In this document: one piece after another, positions 25,901-40,900 of the stretch | How positions within the stretch are numbered: the stretch's first letter is position 1 | Layout of the letters: every line of letters starts with the position of its first letter | Source of the DNA: Escarpia spicata | Lineage: Eukaryota; Annelida; Polychaeta; Sabellida; Siboglinidae | Direction: 5' to 3' | Assembly: GCA_963995525.1 (NCBI GenBank) | Contig: OZ023214.1 | Coordinates: forward strand, 57,303,823 to 57,367,822 | DNA: 64,000 nt | Position numbers and translations under genes: made by a program | Notes under the pieces: generated by a model | What the model saw: the letters and a program-made list of their open reading frames with translations, nothing else | Told to the model about the DNA's origin: nothing | The model's database searches: none

Positions 25901-28900
25901 TGTATGCTACAACCACTTCCACAACGAGGACCAGTGACTCCATTACAGTAGATCAATGTTGTATGCTACAACCACTTAAACAACGAGGACCAGTGACTTC
26001 ATTACAGTAGATCAATGTTGTATGCTACAACCACTTAAACAACGAGGACCAGTGACTTCATTACAGTAGATCAATGTTGTATGCTACAACCACTTCCACA
26101 ACGAGGACCAGTGACTTCATTACAGTAGATCAATGTTGTATGCTACAACCACTTAAACAACGAAGACCAGTGACTTCATTACAGTAGATCAATGTTGTAT
26201 GCTACAACCACTTAAACAACGAGGACCAGTGACTTCATTACAGTAGATCAATGTTGTATGCTACAACCACTTAAACAACGAAGACCAGTGACTTCATTAC
26301 AATAGATCAATGTTGTATGCTACAACCACTTCCACAACGAGGACCAGTGACTTCATTACAGTAGATCGATGTTGTATGCTACAACCACTTCCACAACGAG
26401 GACCAGTGACTTCATTACAGTAGATCGATGTTGTATGCTACAACCACTTCCACAACGAGGACCAGTGACATCATTACAGTAGATCGATGTTGTATGCTAC
26501 AACCACTTCCACAACGAGGACCAGTGACTTCATTACAGTAGATCAATGTTGTATGCTACAACCACTTAAACAACGAGGACCAGTGACTTCAATACAGTAG
26601 ATCAATGTTGTATGCTACAACCACTTCCACAACGAGGACCAGTGACATCATTACAGTAGATCGATGTTGTATGCTACAACCACTTCCACAACGAGGACCA
26701 GTGACTTCATTACAGTAGATCAATGTTGTATGCTACAACCACTTAAACAACGAGGACCAGTGACTTCATTACAGTAGATCAATGTTGTATGCTACAACCA
26801 CTTCCACAACGAGGACCAGTGACTCCATTACAGTAGATCAATGTTGTATGCTACGACCACTTAAACAACGAGGACCAGTGACTTCATTACAGTAGATCAA
26901 TGTTGTATGCTACAACCACTTAAACAACGAGGACCAGTGACTTCATTACAGTAGATCAATGTTGTATGCTACAACCACTTCCACAACGAGGACCAGTGAC
27001 TTCATTACAGTAGATCAATGTTGTATGCTACAACCACTTAAACAACGAAGACCAGTGACTTCATTACAGTAGATCAATGTTGTATGCTACAACCACTTAA
27101 ACAACGAGGACCAGTGACTTCATTACAGTAGATCAATGTTGTATGCTACAACCACTTAAACAACGAAGACCAGTGACTTCATTACAGTAGATCAATGTTG
27201 TATGCTACAACCACTTAAACAACGAGGACCAGTGACTTCATTACAGTAGATCAATGTTGTATGCTACAACCACTTAAACAACGAGGACCAGTGACTTCAT
27301 TACAGTAGATCAATGTTGTATGCTACAACCACTTAAACAACGAAGACCAGTGACTTCATTACAGTAGATCAATGTTGTATGCTACAACCACTTCCACAAC
27401 AAGGACCAGTGACTTCATTACAGTAGATCAATGTTGTATGCTACAACCACTTCCACAACGAGGACCAGTGACTTCATTACAGTAGATCAATGTTGTATGC
27501 TACAACCACTTCCACAACAAGGACCAGTGACTTCATTACAGTAGATCAATGTTGTATGCTACAACCACTTCCACAACAAGGACCAGTGACATCATTACAG
27601 TAGATCAATGTTGTATGCTACAACCACTTCCACAACGAGGACCAGTGACTTCATTACAGTAGATCAATGTTGTATGCTACAACCACTTCCACAACGAGGA
27701 CCAGTGACTTCATTACAGTAGATCAATGTTGTATGCTACAACCACTTCCACAACAAGGACCAGTGACTTCATTACAGTAGATCAATGTTGTATGCTACAA
27801 CCACTTCCACAACAAGGACCAGTGACTTCATTACAGTAGATCAATGTTGTATGCTACAACCACTTCCACAACAAGGACCAGTGACTTCATTACAGTAGAT
27901 CAATGTTGTATGCTACAACCACTTAAACAACGAGGACCAGTGACTTCAATACAGTAGATCAATGTTGTATGCTACAACCACTTCCACAACGAGGACCAGT
28001 GACATCATTACAGTAGATCGATGTTGTATGCTACAACCACTTCCACAACGAGGACCAGTGACTTCATTACAGTAGATCAATGTTGTATGCTACAACCACT
28101 TAAACAACGAGGACCAGTGACTTCATTACAGTAGATCAATGTTGTATGCTACAACCACTTCCACAACGAGGACCAGTGACTCCATTACAGTAGATCAATG
28201 TTGTATGCTACGACCACTTAAACAACGAGGACCAGTGACTTAATTACAGTAGATCAATGTTGTATGCTACAACCACTTAAACAACGAGGACCAGTGACTT
28301 CATTACAGTAGATCAATGTTGTATGCTACAACCACTTCCACAACGAGGACCAGTGACTTCATTACAGTAGATCAATGTTGTATGCTACAACCACTTAAAC
28401 AACGAAGACCAGTGACTTCATTACAGTAGATAAATGTTGTATGCTACAACCACTTAAACAACGAGGACCAGTGACTTCATTACAGTAGATCAATGTTGTA
28501 TGCTACAACCACTTAAACAACGAAGACCAGTGACTTCATTACAGTAGATCAATGTTGTATGCTACAACCACTTAAACAACGAGGACCAGTGACTTCATTA
28601 CAGTAGATCAATGTTGTATGCTACAACCACTTAAACAACGAGGACCAGTGACTTCATTACAGTAGATCAATGTTGTATGCTACAACCACTTAAACAACGA
28701 AGACCAGTGACTTCATTACAGTAGATCAACGTTGTATGCTACAACCACTTCCACAACAAGGACCAGTGACTTCATTACAGTAGATCAATGTTGTATGCTA
28801 CAACCACTTCCACAACGAGGACCAGTGACTTCATTACAGTAGATCAATGTTGTATGCTACAACCACTTCCACAACAAGGACCAGTGACTTCATTACAGTA

Positions 28901-31900
28901 GATCAATGTTGTATGCTACAACCACTTCCACAACAAGGACCGGTGACATCATTACAGTAGATCAATGTTGTATGCTACAACCACTTCCACAACGAGGACC
29001 AGTGACTTCATTACAGTAGATCAATGTTGTATGCTACAACCACTTAAACAACGAGGACCAGTGACTTCATTACAGTAGATCAATGTTGTATGCTACAACC
29101 ACTTCCACAACGAGGACCAGTGACTCCATTACAGTAGATCAATGTTGTATGCTACAACCACTTAAACAACGAGGACCAGTGACTTCATTACAGTAGATCA
29201 ATGTTGTATGTTACAACCACTTCCACAACGAGGACCAGTGACTTCATTACAGTAGATCAATGTTGTATGCTACAACCACTTCCACAACGAGGACCAGTGA
29301 CTTCATTACAGTAGATCAATGTTGTATGCTACAACCACTTCCACAACAAGGACCAGTGACTTCATTACAGTAGATCAATGTTTTATGCTACAACCACTTC
29401 CACAACAAGGACCAGTGACTTCATTACAGTAGATCAATGTTGTATGCTACAACCACTTCCACAACAAGGACCAGTGACTTCATTACAGTAGATCAATGTT
29501 GTATGCTACAACCACTTCCACAACAAGGACCAGTGACTTCATTACAGTAGATCAATGTTGTATGCTACAACCACTTCCACAACAAGGACCAGTGACTTCA
29601 TTACAGTAGATCAATGTTGTATGCTACAACCACTTCCACAACAAGGACCAGTGACTTCATTACAGTAGATCGATGTTGTATGCTACAACCACTTCCACAA
29701 CAAGGACCAGTGACTTCATTACAGTAGATCGATGTTGTATGCTACAACCACTTCCACAACAAGGACCAGTGACTTCATGACAGTAGATCAATGTTGTATG
29801 CTACAACCACTTAAACAACGAGGACCAGTGACTTCATTACAGTAGATCGATGTTGTATGCTACAACCACTTCCACAACGAGGACCAGTGACTTCATTACA
29901 GTAGATCGATGTTGTATGCTACAACCACTTCCACAATGAGGACCAGTGACTTCATTACAGTAGATCGATGTTGTATGCTACAACCACTTCCACAACGAGG
30001 ACCAATGACATCATTACAGTAGATCGATGTTGTATGCTACAACCACTTCCACAACGAGGACCAGTGACTTCATTACAGTAGATCAATGTTGTATGCTACA
30101 ACCACTTAAACAACGAGGACCAGTGACTTCATTACAGTAGATCAATGTTGTATGCTACAACCACTTCCACAACGAGGACCAGTGACATCATTACAGTAGA
30201 TCGATGTTGTATGCTACAACCACTTCCACAACGAGGACCAGTGACTTCATTACAGTAGATCAATGTTGTATGCTACAACCACTTAAACAACGAGGACCAG
30301 TGACTTCATTACAGTAGATCAATGTTGTATGCTACAACCACTTCCACAACGAGGACCAGTGACTCCATTACAGTAGATCAATGTTGTATGCTACAACCAC
30401 TTAAACAACGAGGACCAGTGACTTCATTACAGTAGATCAATGTTGTATGCTACAACCACTTAAACAACGAAGACCAGTGACTTCATTACAGTAGATCAAT
30501 GTTGTATGCTACAACCACTTAAACAACGAGGACCAGTGACTTCATTACAGTAGATCGATGTTGTATGCTACAACCACTTCCACAATGAGGACCAGTGACT
30601 TCATTACAGTAGATCGATGTTGTATGCTACAACCACTTCCACAACGAGGACCAGTGACATCATTACAGTAGATCGATGTTGTATGCTACAACCACTTCCA
30701 CAACGAGGACCAGTGACTTCATTACAGTAGATCAATGTTGTATGCTACAACCACTTAAACAACGAGGACCAGTGACTTCAATACAGTAGATCAATGTTGT
30801 ATGCTACAACCACTTCCACAACGAGGACCAGTGACATCATTACAGTAGATCGATGTTGTATGCTACAACCACTTCCACAACGAGGACCAGTGACTTCATT
30901 ACAGTAGATCAATGTTGTATGCTACAACCACTTAAACAACGAGGACCAGTGACTTCATTACAGTAGATCAATGTTGTATGCTACAACCACTTCCACAACG
31001 AGGACCAGTGACTCCATTACAGTAGATCAATGTTGTATGCTACAACCACTTAAACAACGAGGACCAGTGACTTCATTACAGTAGATCAATGTTGTATGCT
31101 ACAACCACTTAAACAACGAGGACCAGTGACTTCATTACAGTAGATCAATGTTGTATGCTACAACCACTTCCACAACGAGGACCAGTGACTTCATTACAGT
31201 AGATCAATGTTGTATGCTACAACCACTTAAACAACGAAGACCAGTGACTTCATTACAGTAGATCAATGTTGTATGCTACAACCACTTAAACAACGAGGAC
31301 CAGTGACTTCATTACAGTAGATCAATGTTGTATGCTACAACCACTTAAACAACGAGGACCAGTGACTTCATTACAGTAGATCAATGTTGTATGCTACAAC
31401 CACTTAAACAACGAAGACCAGTGACTTCATTACAGTAGATCAATGTTGTATGCTACAACCACTTAAACAACGAGGACCAGTGACTTCATTACAGTAGATC
31501 AATGTTGTATGCTACAACCACTTAAACAACGAGGACCAGTGACTTCATTACAGTAGATCAATGTTGTATGCTACAACCACTTAAACAACGAAGACCAGTA
31601 CTTCATTACAGTAGATCAATGTTGTATGCTACAACCACTTCCACAACAAGGACCAGTGACTTCATTACAGTAGATCAATGTTGTATGCTACAACCACTTC
31701 CACAACGAGGACCAGTGACTTCATTACAGTAGATCAATGTTGTATGCTACAACCACTTCCACAACAAGGACCAGTGACTTCATTACAGTAGATCAATGTT
31801 GTATGCTACAACCACTTCCACAACAAGGACCAGTGACATCATTACAGTAGATCAATGTTGTATGCTACAACCACTTCCACAACGAGGACCAGTGACTTCA

Positions 31901-34900
31901 TTACAGTAGATCAATGTTGTATGCTACAACCACTTCCACAACAAGGACCAGTGACATCATTACAGTAGATCAATGTTGTATGCTACAACCACTTCCACAA
32001 CAAGGACCAGTGACTTCATTACAGTAGATCAATGTTGTATGCTACAACCACTTCCACAATGAGGACCAGTGACTTCATTACAGTAGATCAATGTTGTATG
32101 CTACAACCACTTCCACAACAAGGACCAGTGACATCATTACAGTAGATCAATGTTGTATGCTACAACCACTTAAACAACAAGGACCAGTGACTTCATTACA
32201 GTAGATCAATGTTGTATGCTACAACCACTTCCACAACAAGGACCAGTGACTTCATTACAGTAGATCAATGTTGTATGCTACAACCACTTAAACAACGAGG
32301 ACCAGTGACTTCATTACAGTAGATCAATGTTGTATGCTACAACCACTTCCACAACAAGGACCAGTGACTTCATTACAGTAGATCAATGTTGTATGCTACA
32401 ACCACTTCCACAACAAGAACCAGTGACTTCATTACAGTAGATCAGTGTTGTATGCTACAACCACTTCCACAACAAGGACCAGTGACTTCATTACAGTAGA
32501 TCAATGTTGTATGCTACAACCACTTCCACAACAAGGACCAATGACTTCATTTACAGTAGATCAATGTTGTATGCTACAACCACTTAAACAACGAGGACCA
32601 ATGACTTCATTACAGTAGATCAATGTTGTATGCTACAACCACTTAAACAACGAGGACCTGTGACTTCATTACAGCAGATCAATGTTGTATGCTACAACCA
32701 CTTCCACAACAAGGACCAGTGACTTCATTACAGTAGATCAATGGTTGTATGCTACAACCACTTCCACAACAAGGACCAGTGACTTCAGTACAGTAGATCA
32801 ATGTTGTATGCTATAACCACTTCCACAACAAGGACCAGTGACTTCATTACAGTAGATCAATGTTGTATGCTACAACCACTTCCACAACAAGGACCAATGA
32901 CTTCATTACAGTAGATCAATGTTGTATGCTACAACCACTTCCACAACAAGGACCAGTGACTTCATTTACAGTAGATCAATGTTGTATGCTACAACCACTT
33001 AAACAACGAGGACCAGTGACTTCATTACAGCAGATCAATGGTTGTATGCTACAACCACTTCCACAACAAGGACTAGTGACTTCATTACAGTAGATCAATG
33101 TTGTATGCTACAACCACTTCCACAACAAGGACCAGTGACTTCATTACAGTAGATCAATGTTGTATGCTACAACCACTTCCACAACAAGGACCAGTGACTT
33201 CATTACAGTAGATCAATGTTGTATGCTACAACCACTTCCACAACAAGGACCAGTGACTTCATTACAGTAGATCAATGTTGTATGCTACAACCACTTAAAC
33301 AACGAGGACCAGTGACTTCATTACAGTAGATCAATGTTGTATGCTACAACCACTTTCACAACAAGGACCAGTGACTTCATTACAGTAGATCAATGTTGTA
33401 TGCTACAACCACTTCCACAACAAGGACCAGTGATTTCATTACAGTAGATCAATGTTGTATGCTACAACCACTTTCACAACAAGGACCAGTGACTTCATTA
33501 CAGTAGATCAATGTTGTATGCTACAACCACTTTCACAACAAGGACCAGTGACTTCATTACAGTAGATCACTGTTGTATGCTACAACCACTTCCACAACAA
33601 GGACCAGTGACTTCATTACAGTAGATCAATGTTGTATGCTACAACCACTTTCACAACAAGGACCAGTGACTTCATTACAGTAGATCAATGTTATATGCTA
33701 CAACCACTTCAACAACGAGGACCAGTGACTTAATTACAGTAGACCTACACATTTTGCTGGGAGAATGCAGGAGCGGTATTCACTCCAGTGATTAGTGAGC
33801 TATGTAAAAACTGGGATGGAGTGCCACATGTAGACATTTATACTACTGTTTTGCTACAACAAACTGCCTACCATGTGAAAATGACACTGGGTGCCAAGTT
33901 CTGATACTGTATTCAGATGTGACAGTATATTACTGCTAGATTAAATTGTCGTGCCATGCCATAGGTATGCATTTGCATTGTTGAATTATTGCATTTGCAT
34001 TGTTCTTAGTGTTGTTAGTTGTAAGATGGTGGAAATGTTTACCAGAAATTAGCCACTGCATTGCTCAGTGTTCTAGTAAACTTGCTCTACACCAGGTGAT
34101 ATCACACTGTCATCATGAAACTGATGTTAAACCAGTTCTTTTTGTTAAAAATACCCAATCATTTTGATTGTTTTGCTCCTCATGTTTCAGACTAATTTCA
34201 TGAAAAGTAAACTTACCAAATATTCACTATGATATACTAGTTCATTTGTGCGTTTGTTTTACTTCGTTTTAGTGAAATTAACAAACAAATATAAAATAAA
34301 ATTTGGTTAGGCCTAACCGAATATCGACGTACGCTTGTCAGTTTGGAACACGATATTCACATGGATTGCGATTACACTCTTCTCATGATCGCAAATTGTG
34401 GGCGACATCGGTCTGTGACCCCACCATTTGGCACTGTTGGTGATATGGAATATCGATTATATGCAATGAGGGGGCGTCCACGGACATATGCCACCGATGC
34501 GGCAAAATGGGGTTAATTAGTCAGACAAAGACAGTGTCTGCACATAAAGGTGTATTTATATTTGGAAAAGACTGTGGAACGAAACAAAATGAACGTAAAG
34601 AGTTGGAGACAGTGCCAGTGGACTCTGGCCATGGGTCAGTCGCAACAGATGCAGCGTTCGCAAAGATTCTTCCAGATAGGTTAGTAATTTCTCATTATTC
34701 AGCATATATTTTGTTGTATGAGTATACATGTTATTGTTGCTTGTACTAAATTGAATTAATTTTGGTACGTTTTAGCCAAAGACACATTGTCCTTGCATTG
34801 CAATTGACATAGTCATAGCCAGTGGCAATAGCGGCATGGGACGTGTTTTGTTTACTATGAGGCTCAGCTAGCTGTATGACGCTATGAATATGTCACCATA

Positions 34901-37900
34901 TGTCTGTGTCGTATCTGGTAGACGTGGTATAATAGTAATATTGTATTCTAAATGATCCATAATGATTATAGTTATTGAAGTAATAGTAATTGATTGAACA
35001 AGAACAATAATAATACATAATTTACTAATAGTAGCAATGTAATAGTAATTTACCTAAACTATTACTTTTATAAAACATATTATTATTGGATATTTGAATT
35101 GTGCTTATATGCACTCTGGTTAATTAATTATTTACAAGGAAAAGAATATTCCATTAGTTTCACCAAGTTTTTAGATTGTCCCCCTCAGTGGTGTTTTCTC
35201 TAATGTTAAAAAAACCAGTGCACCTCAACACCATGAAAATGTCCATAAGATATGTAGATAGCACGTGACCAATTCATGTGGGTGTTGGTCACATTTGGCA
35301 GGTGGTCATTCTTGCATTGCAACTTTTGCAAGTACATCATTGTTAGACACAGTCAGTGCTGAGTCTGCTGACTATTAATACATGTACTGTATTTTGAGAA
35401 CTCGAGATGTCTCATCACATGCAGGTAAATGAATGTTGTGGCACACATTACTCTGTCACTAAACCTTTTATCAAAACCATAAATACAAACAATGGACAAG
35501 TATGTGATAGTTTTGTTTGTGTGCATGAGGATTTTGCAGTAATGGGTGTCCTTATTAAATTGCAAATTATATAAATTCATGTGAATTAAAGTAAAGATAG
35601 TGTAAAGTAAAAAAAACACAAAATAATGAAAAGCACAATACAACTACAGGTAAAATCACTGCACTTGATATGTATAACGTAATAATGTTTAATATCACAT
35701 ACACATCACATGCACAAAAAATGCAATGCAACAATGGAAACAAATTATTTAGGAAAGCGGTTGAAAAATGTAAGGTACATATAAAAAACAAAGAGTTACA
35801 TAAATTACAATTACTTGTTACAAACAGCAAAACCAGTTTGTGTGATATCAAATGCTAGTTGTAGTTTGTACATGCCTTGTAAGTTTACAACTCGTACAAA
35901 ATAGTGACTAAACAATTATATGTATTTAACAACAATTTGTAATATCACGTGCAAATAAAATGTAAACCAATGAGAAAAAACATAGGAAGATGTTTAGTTG
36001 AACAAATGTCATATGTGTATATCAAATAAAAATACTTACATTATGATTCTTTGTTAAAAAACATCAATATGATATCAAATTTGAATTGTAGTTTGTACAA
36101 TGCTTGGTGTGTTTACAACTGAGAATTACATGTACAGTCACTACATGTTACGTTGTTCCAGTTTATTCAGCTGTATGAAGAGTACCTGGCTATAGACAGT
36201 AGCAGGCCTGGAGTCAATTACATTGCAATGTAATATATTACTATTACTTTGTTTCCTTCCTATTACTATTACAGGCTGAATTCTTCCTATTACTATTACA
36301 TTTGAAGCAATTACTATTACATTTTTCATTGGAACATTTTATGGTATAATGCACGGTATGCATAAATACAATAAGTACAATTGTTTGACTCACAGTCTCA
36401 AGAAGTTAAACAAGACAGGTGAATAACAAATCTAACTTGCTATTTATTGATACCCATGCTCAAAGTATTTGAAATAGTATTTAAGAATGTCAAGTACTTT
36501 CATCATCATATTATATATAACAAATCAAATATTTACAACAAAATATGTCTATATAGTATATACGATATTTAGTACAATCTACTAACTACATTGACTAAGG
36601 ACAGAACATATATGTTCCATTTTATATTTAAATACCATACTGGAATGAAAGACAAAAGCAATAGTCAATGCCACATAACTTGGTGGATTATATTACAGTC
36701 TAATTAAACCACATTGCTTTACTGCTCCTTGGTGCTTGGTGGACTGTAGTGAATTGTGTGCACCATGGAGGCAGTCACTAAACCCACAGGCTTACTTGAA
36801 AAGGGCAGTTGACAACTTGGCACTTGGCAGAACTGGCTTCAAAGCAGTGAAAGCCCAGTTTAATCCCTTTAGTCAAGGCAGCAGTCCCACTGTACCAGTG
36901 TCTCTTGCTATGTAAACACTCATAAAACTCTAGGGTAAAACTTCACCAGGGCCATGCTGAAGTTGACAAGGGGAGCAACCATAAAACCTGGAGAAACTAA
37001 GTGGAATCTACAACCTAATCAAATGGAATTGAAATTCAGTTTAAATGTTCAATAGTAATATAAAAGTAATGGTCAATTACTATTACATTGCTTCCTATTA
37101 CTATTACATTGAGTTTTACTCAACCTATTACTATTACTTCAATACTTGTAGTCGTTACTATTACACATTACTATTACTCCAGGCTTGGACAGTAGTAGTT
37201 ATATTTGTACAAATAGTCTTCGCATATTAATTTCAGTGTGGCTAAATGCTTCCCACATAAATCGAGGTGGTGTTTGATTTAGTAGGTTTACCAGGGAGTA
37301 AAGTGTAAATCACTTTGAGCAATCGTGAGGACCGAATACTACACTACAGGTGTATATATAAGAAGTAACTTTACTCAAGTGTTGTTTGTAACATAATTAG
37401 TACAATGTGTGCTGGTGTATTATCATCATACAAAATTAAAATGAATGTAAATTATTTGTGAAAATATAAACCAGTGATAAAAAGACTAATGTAGAAAATG
37501 AGATAGGTGGCATGAAAAATATATAACAGTCCTCGTGTCAATTAGTAAAATGCTGGTGTCACTGCCAGTCAGTGTATTAACAGATTGTTGCTAAAAAATG
37601 TGAAAAGTCTTTCAGTGCCATTACTACAGAACAAACTTGAGTTGTACATAACAAGTACCCGGTGCATGTTGCAAGAACTCGGCTAGCTGCTGTTGGCTAT
37701 TAGCAACACAAAGACAATGAAACTCTACCACTCTAACGATGCTGTACAATTAATGTATTTCTTCATAGAAACTGTTAAAAGTTATAGTTGAATTGAAGAC
37801 AAATACCATATATTATAAACTTTTGATAATTGTGTCATCACATATAAAAATATCGTACATGTGAGAGCCATACTAATTGTCACTTTGTCTGCTGTACAAT

Positions 37901-40900
37901 ACAAGCGGGTGTACAGCAAAGTCAGGACGCTGTTATGCAGTACCATTGAAGACAGCGAACACATACAATGGTGTCATCGATATGCAAACCGGTGTACCCC
38001 AGGGTAGTTCATCAAAGAATGCTTGACACTGAACCTGTCTCACAGCTTTGACGGTTGTTGCACAGAGACCCATGCCTTATCTGCCACACCCTGACACCCT
38101 GGCCACCGTTCTTCCATCACCAACTGCAGAGCTACACAGGTGTCTCCACACTCAAATGTCGAGCAACCTGTGTTCTACACTGGTTTACAGTCGGTCAAAG
38201 TAATTGACAGACCTGGAAGCCAGTGTACACCCCATCTGCACTGGGAAATCTGTCACGGATGCAACACACGACATAATTGGGGATCACTCGGCAGACATAC
38301 ACATCACAAACTGTCTATATGCATCATGTTACATGGCTGCAGAATCTTATCCGAGATCCTGGACAAATACAGCTGCCCAGTATGCCATATTAACTTGGAG
38401 AACTAGTGGTTCTAAGCACACTAGTTCAATCTCCTGTAAAGAAAACCATATATTCATAAACAAAAGCAGGCATCATAGTAGTGTTAGGAGTAAATAAACA
38501 TGGCGTGTTCATTGTCATAATCAGTAAATATAAAATAATGTTTCATGAATGACCTGCAGCATTTCTCAAGAAAAAAGGCAGCTAGAAATGTTCTACATAC
38601 AGCTGCATATATACATCAAAACAGTCGTAAAATTTAATTATTCTTTACAGGGTATCTTTGTTATTACATGAATTTAAAATTGTCCAATTTCATTACAGAT
38701 ACTTCTGATCTTAGTCAATACTATAGACTGTTTTGATTTCTGCTAATCAGTAAAGCGCATAACATGTTTTTGTTTTTAGTATACAAATTCATGTCAGTGT
38801 CTGCAATGTGTAAATAGTACACATATTCATGTGTGACATGTTAAGGTTCTGCTTGTACCTCAAAGTTTAATGACTAAGGTGAATGTTGGAAATGGCAAAA
38901 TGAGGTATTATTATTGTGATGCTAACAGTGTATTTTCCTCGTCAGCTATACAAAGGTTCATAATATGTATGTCTACCTTCTTCAAGAACGAATAATTTAT
39001 TTTATAAACTAATTTCTTAATAATCGCCACATGCTAATACTTTTTAAAGAAAGGTGTATTAATATGTCTGTTGATACACTGTGGGTATAATATGCAAGTG
39101 CAGAAGTCAACCTAGTTTTCCATGTTCAAGATGTTATTATTAAAATGTATATAAAACAAATGTATATTTAAATGTGCACATTAAAACTTGTAAATTATAT
39201 GTAGTTGATTGTTATAAATTTTAAATTACCTGGATCGATCAAACATTGGCCTCCCGAAGACTACATATTCTCCCTGTGTCTGTCTGACCGTGGGGACCGC
39301 CTCTAGCCCTTCCTCTAGCCCCTCCTCCCTGTGTCTGTCTGACCCGGGGGACCGCCTCTAGCCCCTCCTCCCTGTGTCTTTCTGACCCTGGGGACCGCCT
39401 CTAGCCCCTCCTCCCTGTGTCTGTCTGACCCGGGGGACCGCCTCTAGCCCCTCCTCCCTGTGTCTTTCTGACCCTGGGGACCGCCTCTAGCCCCTCCTCT
39501 GCCCCCTCTCGTTCTCAGTCGGGTTGCAGTGTAGCATCTAGCAATATAAGAACTCAGATCTCCCAACGTCATGACATCACATAAACATCCTTTACATATT
39601 GTGCATTTATATATTACTGTGAAGAAAATATATACAAATATTGGTAAATGCACATGAATAGCTGGTATGTCAGTTAAAAAAAAGGTATCACAGAATCCCA
39701 ATTACAGCTGTAATTCATTACATAGACAGGCATCATGGTTATCATATAAACATGTTAATTGTTTAGCATAATTCAAATACAATGCAAATCAACACCATTT
39801 TGCAATAATAGTATCAAAATGTGAGTCATAAAACGATGTTTTAATAACTCCACGATCTCCAATATAATACCAGCAAATTATGGATGCTCCCTTGCTAACT
39901 TACTTGCACGGTTAACAGGGGCCTACTGCCAAACAAGTGTTAGGCCTACTTGTCATGTCACACCTTCACATCATTTACTCTCGTAATATGTATAATACAT
40001 GCTGTGTGTCATGTCAGGAAGATCTGTTGGAGGGAGACAATCAGTACATGTGTGCTGTGTGTCATGTCAGGAAGATCTGTTGGAGGGAGACAATCAGTAC
40101 ATGTGTGCTGTGTGTCATGTCAGGAAGATCTGTTGGAGGGAGACAATCAGTACATGTGTGCTGTGTGTCATGTCAGGAAGATCTGTTGGAGGGAGACAAT
40201 CAGTACATGTGTGCTGTGTGTCATGTCAGGAAGATCTGTTGGAGGGAGACAATCAGTACATGTGTGCTGTGTGTCATGTCGGGAAGATCTGTTGGAGGGA
40301 GACAATCAGTACATGTGTGCTGTGTGTCATGTCGGGAAGATCTGTTGGAGGGAGACAATCAGTACATGTGTGCTGTGTGTCATGTCGGGAAGATCTGTTG
40401 GAGGGAGACAATCAGTACATGTGTGCTGTGTGTCATGTCGGGAAGATCTGTTGGAGGGAGACAATCAGTACATGTGTGCTGTGTGTCATGTCGGGAAGAT
40501 CTGTTGGAGGGAGACAATCAGTACATGTGTGCTGTGTGTCATGTCGGGAAGATCTGTTGGAGGGAGACAATCAGTACATGTGTGCTGTGTGTCATGTCGG
40601 GAAGATCTGTTGGAGGGAGACAATCAGTACATGTGTGCTGTGTGTCATGTCGGGAAGATCTGTTGGAGGGAGACAATCAGTACATGTGTGCTGTGTGTCA
40701 TGTCGGGAAGATCTGTTGGAGGGAGACAATCAGTACATGTGTGCTGTGTGTCATGTCGGGAAGATCTGTTGGAGGGAGACAATCAGTACATGTGTGCTGT
40801 GTGTCATGTCGGGAAGATCTGTTGGAGGGAGACAATCAGTACATGTGTGCTGTGTGTCATGTCGGGAAGATCTGTTGGAGGGAGACAATCAGTACATGTG

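Noticed and set aside
23652..33745. CRISPR array or centromeric satellite
   Set aside because: Units are directly tandem without spacers and lie inside an intron of a eukaryotic gene, so it is not CRISPR. A 59-bp unit confined to one intron is better called a minisatellite; centromere identity is unsupported.
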